In this document: positions 16,347 to 28,582 of the stretch, one piece after another | Numbering within the stretch: position 1 is the stretch's first letter | Layout: every line of letters begins with the position of its first letter | Assembly: GCF_030731085.1 (NCBI RefSeq) | Contig: NZ_JASNFN010000014.1 | Coordinates: forward strand, 62,001-126,000 | DNA length: 64,000 bases | Source of the DNA: Blastococcus carthaginiensis | GTDB lineage: Bacteria > Actinomycetota > Actinomycetes > Mycobacteriales > Geodermatophilaceae | Reading direction: 5' to 3' | Program-made: the position numbers and the translations under genes | The notes under the pieces: model-generated | The model's input: the letters and a program-made list of their open reading frames with translations, nothing else | What the model was told of the DNA's origin: nothing | The model's database searches: none

Positions 16347-17708
16347 TCAGCCTTCCACCACGCCGGCGGGCTGCTCCGCGCGGGTGGCCCCCGACGCGTG
16401 CGGCCCGTCGGCGCCCTCGTCGCCGTCCTCCGACGGCTCCGGCAGCCGGCACACCAGCATGGTGTCGATCCGGTTGCGCCGCCCGCCGGTGCTCTCGGCG
16501 ACCAGGCGCAGACCGGCGACCTCGGCCGCCGCGCCCTCGATCGGCACCCGCCCCAGTTCGCGGGCGAGCAGGCCGCCGACGGTCTCGACGTCGTCGTCCT
16601 CGGGCAGCTCCACCCCGGGGAAGAGCTGGGCGAGGTCCTGCACGGGGAGCCGGGCGATGACCCGCACCGAGCCGTCCTCGAGCTGCTCGATCTCCGGGCG
16701 CTGGAACCTATCGTGCTCGTCGGCGATCTCGCCGACGATCTCCTCGAGGATGTCCTCGATGGTCACCAGGCCGGCGAACCCGCCGTACTCGTCGACCACG
16801 ATCGCGATGTGGATGCGCTGCGCCTGCATGTCCCGCAGCAGCTCGTCGACCGGCTTGGACTCCGGGACGAACGTCGGCGGGCGCATCAGCTCCTCGACCT
16901 TGGGCCCGCCGCGGTCCTGGGCGTTCTGCGAGCGGCGGACCAGGTCCTTGAGGTAGACGACGCCGACGACGTCGTCCACGTTCTCACCGATCACCGGGAT
17001 CCGGCTGAAACCGCTGCGCAGCGCCAGGGCCAGCGCCTGCCGCACCGTCTTGCCGCGCTCGATCCACACGACGTCGGTGCGCGGGACCATGACCTCGCGG
17101 GCGATCGTGTCGCCCAGCTCGAACACCGAGTGGATCATGTTGCGCTCGCCGGACTCGACGACGCCGCGCTCCTCGGCCATGTCGACCAGCTCGCGCAGCT
17201 CGACCTCGGAGGAGAAGGGGCCGTCGCGGAAGCCGCGGCCGGGGGTGATCGCGTTGCCGACGAGGATGAGCAGGCTCGCCACCGGTCCGAGCACCCGGCC
17301 CAGCAGCCGGATGATCCCCGCCGTGGCCAGCGCCGTGCCGTACGCGTGCTGGCGGCCCAGGGTGCGCGGGCCGACGCCGACCAGCACGTAGCTGACCACG
17401 GTCATGACCCCCGCCGCCGCCAGCACCGCCTGCAGGGTGCTGTCCCACAGGTCGAAGAAGAGCAGCGCGACGATCACCGCGGCGACCATCTCGCAGAGGA
17501 TGCGCAGCAGCAGGAGCAGCGCGACGTGCCGCGCCCGCTCGGCGACGACCTCCTCCAGACCCGCGGCCCGCTTCACGCCGTCGCGGCGCAGCTCCTCCAC
17601 GCGCGCCTTCGAGACCCGCTGGAGGGCCGCTTCCATCGCGCCGAACAGGCCGGCGAGGGGGATGAGGCAGATGGCGACCACCAGGCTCGTGATCGCGCCG
17701 GTAGTCAT
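16347..17708 (-). CDS. CNNM/HlyC-type membrane protein with CBS domains
   Basis: A 453-residue integral membrane protein. An N-terminal DUF21 region of about four spans (starting ITSLVVAICLIPLAGLFGAMEAALQRVSKARV) is followed by a tandem CBS pair (containing VMVPRTDVVWIERGKTV and IAIVVDEYGGFAGLVTIEDILEEIVGEI). A C-terminal CorC/HlyC domain has LPVQDLAQLFPGVELPEDDDVETVGG. The family moves or senses Mg2+/Co2+; haemolysin is a historical label. ATG at 17708 overlaps the ybeY stop (ATGA), giving translational coupling. The position next to ybeY is conserved in actinobacteria. Confidence 0.92.
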   Translation of the reverse strand: MTTGAITSLVVAICLIPLAGLFGAMEAALQRVSKARVEELRRDGVKRAAGLEEVVAERARHVALLLLLRILCEMVAAVIVALLFFDLWDSTLQAVLAAAGVMTVVSYVLVGVGPRTLGRQHAYGTALATAGIIRLLGRVLGPVASLLILVGNAITPGRGFRDGPFSSEVELRELVDMAEERGVVESGERNMIHSVFELGDTIAREVMVPRTDVVWIERGKTVRQALALALRSGFSRIPVIGENVDDVVGVVYLKDLVRRSQNAQDRGGPKVEELMRPPTFVPESKPVDELLRDMQAQRIHIAIVVDEYGGFAGLVTIEDILEEIVGEIADEHDRFQRPEIEQLEDGSVRVIARLPVQDLAQLFPGVELPEDDDVETVGGLLARELGRVPIEGAAAEVAGLRLVAESTGGRRNRIDTMLVCRLPEPSEDGDEGADGPHASGATRAEQPAGVVEG

Positions 17709-18208
17709 CGGGGACCGGTCTCCTTGACCACCGGTGCACCGGTCACCGGCTCGCGCGGAGCGGCCCGCCAGGCGTCGATCAGCTTGCCCTGGAGGCCGAA
17801 CATCTCCTTCTCCTCCGCGGGCTCCATGTGGTCGTAGCCCAGCAGGTGGAGGATGCCGTGGGTGGCCAGCAGCACCAGCTCGTCGTCCATCGAGTGCCCG
17901 GCGGCGCGGGCCTGCCGGACGGCGACGGCGGGGCAGAGCACGATGTCGCCGAGCAGGGCGGGCCCGGGCTCGGGGTCGTCGGGCCGGCCGCTGTCGAACT
18001 CGTCCATGGGGAAGGCCAGCACGTCGGTCGGGCCCTTCTCGCCCATCCACCGCTCGTGCAGGCTGCTCATGTAGTCGGGGTCGACGCAGAGCACGGACAG
18101 CTCGGCCATCGGGTTGATCTTCATCTCGCCGAGCACGAAGCGGCAGACGCCGGCCAGCTCGGCCTCGTCCACCGCGATCTCGGACTCGTTGGACACCTCG
18201 ACGGGCAC
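17705..18208 (-). CDS. ybeY: Endoribonuclease YbeY, rRNA maturation factor
   Basis: Zinc-dependent single-strand RNase involved in 16S rRNA 3'-end maturation and quality control. The 167-residue product contains the signature HGILHLLGYDHMEP with three zinc-binding His residues, preceded by LGDIVLCPAVAVRQA and DPDYMSSLHERWMGEKGPTDVLAFPMD. It starts 5 bp after the phoH stop and overlaps the CBS-protein start by 4 bp, so phoH, ybeY and the CBS gene form one operon. Confidence 0.95.
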   Translation of the reverse strand: MPVEVSNESEIAVDEAELAGVCRFVLGEMKINPMAELSVLCVDPDYMSSLHERWMGEKGPTDVLAFPMDEFDSGRPDDPEPGPALLGDIVLCPAVAVRQARAAGHSMDDELVLLATHGILHLLGYDHMEPAEEKEMFGLQGKLIDAWRAAPREPVTGAPVVKETGPR

Positions 18209-18213
18209 GGTGG

Positions 18214-20424
<2,211 letters not shown>

Positions 20425-20533
20425 GAACCCTCGACCCTGCCTTCCTGCGACGGCGAAGTGCGGGGATCCGCACTGGTGACCCGCTCGACTCTACCCGCGC
20501 GGGGCTCCCCGGAACCCGCGTCGCCCGAAGGGG

Positions 20534-21355
20534 TCAGCGCCCGGTGTAGGTGGCCTTGCCCGGCCCGTCCGCGAGGAAGGAGGCGACGGCGCCGCGGAGG
20601 TCGTCGGTGGCGAAGAGCGGCCCGGAGATCTCCGGAACCAGCGCGTCGGCCGCGCGGGCGCCCTCGCGGACGGCGACGGTCGCCAGCCGCTTGGTGGCCG
20701 CGTGCGCCACGGTGGGCCCGGCCGCGACCCGGCGCGCGTACTCCCGCGCCGCCTCGGCGAAGCCCTCGTCGGGGAGCACCCGGTTCACCACGTTCCACCG
20801 CTCCAGGACGGCGGCCGGGTAGCGCTCGCCGGTGTAGATCAGCTCCTTGGCGCGGGCGGGGCCGGCCCGCTCGGCCAGCCGCTGGGGCCCGCCCATCGAG
20901 GGGGTGAGGCCGACGACGATCTCCACGAGGCCGAAGGAGGCCCTCTCGGCGGCCAGCAGGATGTCGCAGGACAGCGCCAGCTCGAAGGCGGCGGTGAGGC
21001 AGAGCCCGTGCGCGGCGAAGACGGTGGGCACCGGGAGGTCCTCGAAGGCGTTGGCCACGCGCAGCAGCCGGGCCCACAGCTCGGCGCCGCGCTGGGCCGG
21101 CTCCGGCCCCTCGGCGATGTCGCGGAAGTACGTGACGTCCACCCCGCCGGAGACGACCTTGCCGCGCGCCTCGACGAGCACCGCGCGGGCGCGGTCGGCC
21201 CTGGCCGGCTCGGTGAGCTGCACCAGCTCGGCGGCCACCGCTTCCATCGCGTCGAACGTCGCGGCGTCGAAGAGGTTCAGCGGCGGGTTGTCCAGCACGA
21301 CGACGGCGACGTCGCCGTCCCGCTCGATCCGGAGGGGGGCTGCGGCGTCGGTCAT
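20534..21355 (-). CDS. Enoyl-CoA hydratase/isomerase family protein
   Basis: A crotonase-fold protein of 273 residues acting on an acyl-CoA thioester. The CoA-binding loops DNPPLNLFDAATF and KVVSGGVDVTYFRD (oxyanion-hole region) and the helix HGLCLTAAFELALSCDILLAAERASFG are present. The second catalytic loop reads EIVVGLTPSMGG; the canonical Glu pair of true hydratases is not obvious there, so another reaction of the superfamily is possible. It lies downstream of the HIT gene, co-directional with phoH. Confidence 0.85.
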   Translation of the reverse strand: MTDAAAPLRIERDGDVAVVVLDNPPLNLFDAATFDAMEAVAAELVQLTEPARADRARAVLVEARGKVVSGGVDVTYFRDIAEGPEPAQRGAELWARLLRVANAFEDLPVPTVFAAHGLCLTAAFELALSCDILLAAERASFGLVEIVVGLTPSMGGPQRLAERAGPARAKELIYTGERYPAAVLERWNVVNRVLPDEGFAEAAREYARRVAAGPTVAHAATKRLATVAVREGARAADALVPEISGPLFATDDLRGAVASFLADGPGKATYTGR

Positions 21356-21404
21356 GCGCCCACCTTCTCAAGCCGCAGCGCGCCGGGCAGCACGACCCCG
21401 TCGA

Positions 21405-21764
21405 TCAGCCGGGCGGCCAGCCGAGGTCGCGGCCGCCGAGCACGTGCAGGTGGAGGTGGTCCACCGACTGGCCGGCCTGCGGCCCGGTGTTGGTGACGAC
21501 GCGGTAGCCCGGCTCGTTGCCGTCGCCGGCGACGAGGCCCTCGCCGACCGCCACCGCGTGCGCCCCGGACACGACCTCGCCGAGCAGCCCCGGGTCCGCG
21601 GCCGCCAGCGCACCGACGTTGCGGTGGTGCTCCTTCGGGATCACCAGCACGTGCGTCGGCGCCTGGGGGTTGATGTCGCGGAAGGCGAGCACCCGGTCGG
21701 TCTCGTGGACGACGTCGGCGGGGATCTCACCGGCGACCATGCGGCAGAACAGGCAGTCGGTCAC
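21405..21764 (-). CDS. HIT-family protein (histidine triad nucleotide hydrolase)
   Basis: A 119-residue HIT protein. The zinc-type N-terminus CLFC is followed by IPADVVHETDRVLAFRDINPQAPTHVLVIPKEH and the triad DHLHLHVLGG. Such proteins hydrolyse nucleoside phosphoramidates (HinT-like) or related dinucleotides in the cytoplasm. GTG start at 21764. It stands between the livF end and an enoyl-CoA hydratase gene; in mycobacteria a comparable HIT gene is found in this phoH/rsmE neighbourhood. Confidence 0.92.
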   Translation of the reverse strand: MTDCLFCRMVAGEIPADVVHETDRVLAFRDINPQAPTHVLVIPKEHHRNVGALAAADPGLLGEVVSGAHAVAVGEGLVAGDGNEPGYRVVTNTGPQAGQSVDHLHLHVLGGRDLGWPPG

Positions 21765-21791
21765 CCTGCCGACCCTAGCCGGAGCCGGCCG

Positions 21792-22510
21792 TCAGGTGCC
21801 GCTCTCGACCCCCAGGTAGGCCTGCACGATGCGCTCGTCGGCGAGCAGGTCGGCCGCCGGGCCGGAGTGCACCACCTCGCCGCTCTGCAGCACGTACCCG
21901 TGGTCGGCTGCGCGCAGCGCCCGGCGGGCGTTCTGCTCCACCAGCACCACCGTGGTGCCCGACGCGCGGATCTCCTCGATGACGCGGAACACCTCGTCGA
22001 CGATCTTGGGCGCCAGCCCCATCGACGGCTCGTCCATGAGCATCACCGTCGGCCCGGCGACCAGGGCGCGGGCGATGGCGAGCATCTGCTGCTCCCCGCC
22101 GGAGAGCGCCCCCGCCGGCAGCGCCCGCCGCTCGGCGAGCACCGGGAACCGGTCGTACATCGCGTCGACGCGGCCCGCGCCGCCGGTGCCCGAGTGCCAC
22201 GCGCCCATCTGGAGGTTCTCCTCGATGGTGAGCGTGGCGAGGATCTGCCGCCCCTCGGGCACCTGCACCAGCCCGCGGCCCACCAGCTTGTGGGCGGGGG
22301 TCCGGGTGACGTCCTGGCCCTCGAAGGTGATCCGGCCGCCGGCCGGCCGCAGCATCCCGGAGACGGCGTTGATGACCGAGGACTTCCCCGCGCCGTTCGC
22401 CCCGACCAGCGTCACCAGCGAGCCCTGCTCGGCCCGGAAGGAGACGTCCCGCACCGCCTCGACCCGGCCGTAGGTCACCCGCAGGCCCTCCACGGTGAGG
22501 ATCGGGTCGC

Positions 22511-22514
<4 letters not shown>
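21792..22514 (-). CDS. livF: Branched-chain amino acid ABC transporter ATP-binding protein LivF
   Basis: One of the two ATPases of a Leu/Ile/Val-type importer. The 240 residues contain Walker A GANGAGKSS, the LivF-type RPAGGRITFEGQDVTRTPAHK, signature LSGGEQQMLAIARALV and Walker B VMLMDEPSMGLAPKIVDEVF. Its ATG overlaps the stop of the fused livM-livG gene (ATGA). It is the last gene of a four-gene minus-strand operon, livJ-livH-livMG-livF. The real substrate may be another amino acid, amide or urea, which this family also carries. Confidence 0.93.
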
Positions 22515-24324
<1,810 letters not shown>

Positions 24325-24325
<1 letters not shown>

Positions 24326-25200
24326 CAGACCTCCCGGACCTTCCGCGCGCCGAGCAGCCCCTGCGGGCGCAGCAGCAGGATCACGAACAGCAGGCCGAAG
24401 GCGATGACGTTCACCCACGACGAGCCGATGTACTGGACGGCGAACACCTCGGCCAGGCCCAGCAGCAGCCCGCCGATGAGCGCACCGGGCAGCGATCCCA
24501 TGCCGCCGACGATGATGACCGCCAGGCCCTTGAGCTCGATCGCCGCGCCCATGCCCAGCTGGGCGGTGTTCACGTTGATCGCGAACAGCACGCCGGCGAC
24601 CGCGCCGAGCGCCGAGGAGATCGCGAAGGTGACCGCGGTGACCCGGTCGACGTTCACGCCGAGCACCCGCGCCGCGGTCGGGTTCTCCGCGACCGCGCGC
24701 ATCCCCCGGCCCAGCCGTGTCCGGGTGACCATGTAGGTCAGACCCACCATCAGGGCGAGGGAGACCACCAGGATGACCACCTGCACGAGGGTCACCTGGG
24801 CGCCGAACACCTCGAACCGGGTGTCGGGGAAGGAGCCCGGCGGGAAGCGGCGGGTGTCCGGGCCGTAGCGCCACTGCAGCAGCGCGATGAGCATGCCCGC
24901 GAGCGCGATCGAGGAGATCAGCCCGGCGAAGTGGGCGTCGGCCCGGTTCTTGAGCGGCCGGAACGCCACCCGCTCGATGACCAGGCCGACGACGGCGCCG
25001 AAGACGAACACGATCGGCAGCGCGGCCCAGAGGGACAGCCCGCCCCGCTCGACGAGCTCGATGCCGACGAAGGCGGAGGCGGCGAAGACCGCGGGGTGCG
25101 CGAGGTTCAGCCGGTCGAGGATGCCGAAGACCAGCGTGAACCCGATGGCGAACAACGCGTAGATCGAGCCGATGAAGATGCCGTTGAGGAGCTGCTGCAC
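24325..25200 (-). CDS. livH: Branched-chain amino acid ABC transporter permease LivH
   Basis: Membrane-spanning permease, 291 residues from GTG at 25200. That start gives the usual LivH opening QQLLNGIFIGSIYALFAIGFTLVFGILDRLNLAHPA; the frame upstream is Pro/Gly-rich, lies in the GC-homopolymer tract and is not expected to be translated. Other family features are RAVAENPTAARVLGVNVDRV and ELKGLAVIIVGGMGSLPGALIGG. It pairs with the LivM half of the downstream fused gene. Confidence 0.92.
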
Positions 25201-25248
25201 AGCGTTGCCTGTTCTCGTCGTGGGTGCCCGGGCACGGTAGCCGACGCA

Positions 25249-25330
25249 CGGCCGGGGGGCCGGGGGCCCGGGGCCGGGCCCCCCCGGGGGGGGGGGGGCC
25301 CGGGCCCCCCCCCCCGCCCCCCCGGCGGGG
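25249..25330. repeat. Intergenic G/C-only homopolymeric tract
   Basis: About 80 consecutive bases contain only G and C, with runs of up to 12-14 identical bases arranged as alternating G and C blocks, so several overlapping hairpins are possible. It lies between the livJ stop and the livH start. It could be a transcription attenuator inside the operon, or a region where assembly is unreliable. A comparable tract occurs at 38726-38792. Confidence 0.7.
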
Positions 25331-25373
25331 TCGCAGCGCGGCGCCGGCCGGTCAGCCAGCCCCGCGGAGCGGG

Positions 25374-26552
25374 TCACTCCAGGACGGTGAACTCGCCGTT
25401 CTCGACGACCTGGACGACGGCCGGGTGGTCGGCGTCGCGGTTCTCGTCGATGGAGAACTCGCCGAGGACGGTGGGCACGTCCTCGATCTGCCCCAGCGCC
25501 TCCTGGATGCTGTCCCGCTCGGCCGAGCAGTTGGCGCGCACGGCCTGGTCGACCAGCTTCAGCCCGGTGTAGGCCTGGGCGGCGAACTGGTCGGGCTGGG
25601 CGCCGTACTCGGCCTCGTAGGCCTCGAGGAACGCCTGGTTCTCCGGGTTGTCGGAGGAGGAGTTCCAGGCGGCGCCGACGACGACGCCCTCGGCCGCCTC
25701 ACCGGCGTCGGCCATCAGCGTCGGGTTGTTGAACCCGTTGCCGCCGATGATCGGCACGTCGATGCCGAGCTCGCGGGCCTGGGTCACCAGCGGCACCGCC
25801 GCCTCGATCAGCGCCGAGACCACCAGCGCGTCGGGGTCGCTCTCCTGGGCCTGGGTCAGCAGGGCGCGGAAGTCGGTGTCGGACTTGGAGAAGGTGATCG
25901 TCTCGCTGATCTCCACGCCCTCCTCCTCCAGCGCGGCGGCGAACGCCTCGTAGCCGGACTCGGTGAAGGCGTCGTCGTTGCTGTACATGACGACCACGTT
26001 CTCGAGCCCGAACTGCTCGGTCGCCTGGGCGATCGTCTGCGGGATCACCGCCTGCTCGGTGAGCGAGTCGCGGAAGATGTAGTCGCCGATCTCGGTGACG
26101 CCCGCGGCGGTGTTGGAGATGCCCAGCACCGGGACGCCGGCATCCTGGGCGATCGGGTCGGCCTGGACGGCGGCGTTGGACAGGGTGGGCCCGATGATCA
26201 GGCTCACGCCGTCGTTGACGAACTCGTCGAAGAGCGTGATCGCCTGGCGGGGGTCGGTCTGGTCGTCCTCGATCGTGAGGTCGTAGGTGACGCCGCCCTG
26301 CTCGGCCAGCTCCGCGGCGGCGAGCTCCAGGCCGCGCTGCTGCGACTCGCCGTAGCTGGCCGCGGCGCCGGTGAGGCTGAGCACCGCGCCGAGGGGCACC
26401 TCGCCCTCGATGGTGCAGGACTCCCCGCTGCCCTCGCCGGTGAGCGCGCCCGAGGCGGCGGAGTCCCCGCCACCGGACTCACCGGAGCCGCAGGAGGCGA
26501 GGAGGAGGGCCGCGGCGCCGGCCACGGCGACGGTGTGGAGCTTGGTGCGCAT
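25374..26552 (-). CDS. livJ: Branched-chain amino acid ABC transporter substrate-binding lipoprotein
   Basis: Receptor of the importer, 392 residues. A signal peptide ends in the lipobox LLLASC (Cys21), followed by a Gly/Ser-rich linker. The receptor then starts GEVPLGAVLSLTGAAASYGESQQRGLELAAAEL, with VSLIIGPTLSNAAVQADPIAQDAGVPVLGIS, typical of Peripla_BP_6 Leu/Ile/Val receptors. It is first in the operon; the GC-only tract separates it from livH. Ligand specificity within the family cannot be told. Confidence 0.92.
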   Translation of the reverse strand: MRTKLHTVAVAGAAALLLASCGSGESGGGDSAASGALTGEGSGESCTIEGEVPLGAVLSLTGAAASYGESQQRGLELAAAELAEQGGVTYDLTIEDDQTDPRQAITLFDEFVNDGVSLIIGPTLSNAAVQADPIAQDAGVPVLGISNTAAGVTEIGDYIFRDSLTEQAVIPQTIAQATEQFGLENVVVMYSNDDAFTESGYEAFAAALEEEGVEISETITFSKSDTDFRALLTQAQESDPDALVVSALIEAAVPLVTQARELGIDVPIIGGNGFNNPTLMADAGEAAEGVVVGAAWNSSSDNPENQAFLEAYEAEYGAQPDQFAAQAYTGLKLVDQAVRANCSAERDSIQEALGQIEDVPTVLGEFSIDENRDADHPAVVQVVENGEFTVLE

Positions 26553-26847
26553 GTCTCTCCCTTGTCGAGCACGACGACCGCGCCGGCCGCGACGAGGCGG
26601 CCACGCGTCACTGGCGGACGGGCCGGTCCGAGGCGCCCGGGCGTCGTGGGCCGACCGGAGCCGGTCGGCTGGTTACGGGAGTCACAGTAGGCACCCTGCG
26701 CCGCGCCTTCGGCAGGGGCGTGGCAAGCGTGCCCAGAACGTGACCGTCCGGAAATCGGCGGGGTGCGCGTCGACGGCACGGAGCGCCGGGCCGACGACGC
26801 CGGGTGCAGGATGGGTCGCCCCTTTCCCCCGCTCCCGGAGGTCCGCC
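26553..26847. other. Divergent promoter region between livJ and phnD
   Basis: About 330 bp between the two outward-facing gene starts. A candidate minus-strand -10 element TACTGT (ACAGTA at 26685-26690 on the plus strand) fits livJ. No clear plus-strand promoter or riboswitch was recognised for phnD. Confidence 0.35.
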
Positions 26848-26880
26848 GTGCCCGTCCCCCTCCCCCCGGCGAGGACGTAG
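26848..26880 (+). promoter_or_regulatory. Ten-codon leader ORF ahead of phnD
   Basis: GTG at 26848 has a perfect GGAGG 6 nt upstream (26837-26841) and opens a frame encoding VPVPLPPART, ending in TAG at 26878-26880. That stop overlaps the GTG proposed for phnD (TAGTG). Six of its ten residues are Val or Pro in alternation. It may couple or attenuate phnD translation; it may also be fortuitous, since phnD has its own GAGG 5 nt before GTG. Confidence 0.35.
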
Positions 26881-27839
26881 TGCGTCCCGCTCGCGCCGCC
26901 CGGTCGGGTGGCCTCGTCCCCGGTTCCGACCCCGTCCCCACCTTCTCCCGCCGCACCCTGCTCACCGGCACGGGCGCCCTCCTCGCCGCCGCGCTCACCG
27001 GCTGCGGCACCGGCTCCGCCGCCGCACCGGGCGACCCCGGGCCGCTGCGCATCGGCGCGATCCCCGACCAGGACCCCGAGGTCCTGCAGCGGCTCTTCGG
27101 CACCGTGGCCGGCTCCCTCGCCGCGGACCTCGACCTCGACGTCGAGTACCGGCCGGTGACCGACTACGCCGCCGCCGTCTCGCTCTTCCGCACCGGCGAC
27201 CTGGACCTCGTCTGGTTCGGCGGGCTGACCGGAGTCCAGGCCCGGCTGCAGACCCGCGGCGCCGTCCCGATCGCCCAGCGCGACATCGACGAGGAGTTCC
27301 ACTCGGTCTTCGTCGTCAACACCGCCACCGGGCTCGCGCCGGCCGACGACCTCGCCTCGCTGGCGGACCTCCGGTTCACCTACGGCAGCGAGACCTCCAC
27401 CTCCGGCCGGCTCATGCCCGCCTACTACCTGCGCGAGGCCGGCGTCGATCCCGAGGGCTTCCCCGGCGGGCCCGGGTTCTCCGGCTCGCACGACGCGACG
27501 ATCGCCCTCGTCGCCTCCGGCACGTACCAGGCCGGGGTGCTCAACGAGCAGGTGTGGCGGTCCCGGACGGAGAGCGGCGAGGTGGACCCGGCGGTGGTCG
27601 CCTACGCCCGCACCCCCGCGTACCACGACTACCACTGGCTGCTCGGCCCCGGCGCCGTCGAGCGCTTCGGCGGCGACCTGGGCGGCCGGCTCACCGGCTG
27701 GTTCACCGGGCTGTCCGCCGGCGATCCGGACGACGCGGCGGTGCTCGAGCTCTTCGGCGCGGGCTCCTTCCTCCCGACCGAGGCGGCGAACTACCGGCAG
27801 ATCGAGGAGATCGGCCGCGACCTGGGGCTGGTCAGCTGA
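26880..27839 (+). CDS. phnD: Phosphate/phosphonate-type ABC transporter substrate-binding lipoprotein (PhnD-like)
   Basis: Receptor of a PhnDCE-type importer, 319 residues from GTG at 26880 with GAGG 5 nt before it. The signal sequence carries a twin-arginine motif FSRRTLLTG and the lipobox ALTGC, so it is probably Tat-exported and lipidated. The mature part reads LRIGAIPDQDPEVLQRLFG, later LDLVWFGGLTGVQA and GSETSTSGRLMPAYYL, as in PhnD-like solute-binding proteins. No C-P lyase or phosphite dehydrogenase gene is adjacent, so phosphonate, phosphite or phosphate are all possible ligands. Confidence 0.85.
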   Translation: MRPARAARSGGLVPGSDPVPTFSRRTLLTGTGALLAAALTGCGTGSAAAPGDPGPLRIGAIPDQDPEVLQRLFGTVAGSLAADLDLDVEYRPVTDYAAAVSLFRTGDLDLVWFGGLTGVQARLQTRGAVPIAQRDIDEEFHSVFVVNTATGLAPADDLASLADLRFTYGSETSTSGRLMPAYYLREAGVDPEGFPGGPGFSGSHDATIALVASGTYQAGVLNEQVWRSRTESGEVDPAVVAYARTPAYHDYHWLLGPGAVERFGGDLGGRLTGWFTGLSAGDPDDAAVLELFGAGSFLPTEAANYRQIEEIGRDLGLVS

Positions 27840-27847
27840 GCGAGGTC

Positions 27848-28582
27848 GTGCGGCTCACCGGCATCGAGGTCCGCTTCGGCGGCACGCCCGCCCTCGCCGG
27901 GGTGGACCTCGCGGTGGCCGCGGGCGAGCGCGTCGCCGTCGTCGGCGCCTCGGGTGCGGGCAAGTCGACGCTGCTCGGGGTGCTCAACGGCGCGGTGCCG
28001 CCGACGGCCGGCTCGGTGCGCGTGCTCGGGCAGGACCCGGCGGCCCTGCGCGGGCGGGAGCTGCGCCGGCTGCGGGCACGCACCGGCACGGTGCACCAGC
28101 ACCTGGAGCTCGCCGGGCAGCTGCGGGTGGTGCACAACGTGAACGCCGGGCGGCTGGGCGCCTGGTCGGCCGCCCGGGCCGCGTGGTCGCTGGTCCACCC
28201 CCAGGGCACCGACGACGTGCTGGCCGCGCTGAGCCGCGTGGGGCTCGCCGACCGGGCGTACGAGCGCACCGACCGGCTCTCCGGGGGTCAGCGGCAGCGG
28301 GTGGCGCTGGCCCGGCTGCTTGTGCAGCGGCCCGAGCTGGTGCTCGCCGACGAGCCGGCGTCGGCGCTGGACCCGGCGCTGGCCGACCAGGCGCTCGGGC
28401 TGCTCGGCGAGCTGGCGGCCGGGCGCGGCGGCGCGCTGCTCGCCTGCCTGCACGACCCCGCCCTGGCGCTGCGGCACTGCGACCGCGTCGTCGGCCTGGC
28501 GGCCGGCCGGGTGGTGCTCGACGCCCCCGCCCGCACCCTCACGGTGGCGGCGCTGGAGGGGTTCTACGGGGTGCGCCGGTGA
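27848..28582 (+). CDS. phnC: Phosphonate-type ABC transporter ATP-binding protein (PhnC-like)
   Basis: A 244-residue ATPase of the importer. Walker A is GASGAGKST, the Q-loop region TGTVHQHLELAGQLRVVHNVNAGRLG is typical of PhnC, the signature is LSGGQRQRVALARLL, Walker B is LVLADEPASALDP and the H-loop is CLHDPALALRHCDRVVGL. The best in-frame start is GTG at 27848, 8 bp after the phnD stop, although only a weak GAGG is nearby. Its stop overlaps the permease start (GTGA). Confidence 0.9.
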   Translation: MRLTGIEVRFGGTPALAGVDLAVAAGERVAVVGASGAGKSTLLGVLNGAVPPTAGSVRVLGQDPAALRGRELRRLRARTGTVHQHLELAGQLRVVHNVNAGRLGAWSAARAAWSLVHPQGTDDVLAALSRVGLADRAYERTDRLSGGQRQRVALARLLVQRPELVLADEPASALDPALADQALGLLGELAAGRGGALLACLHDPALALRHCDRVVGLAAGRVVLDAPARTLTVAALEGFYGVRR

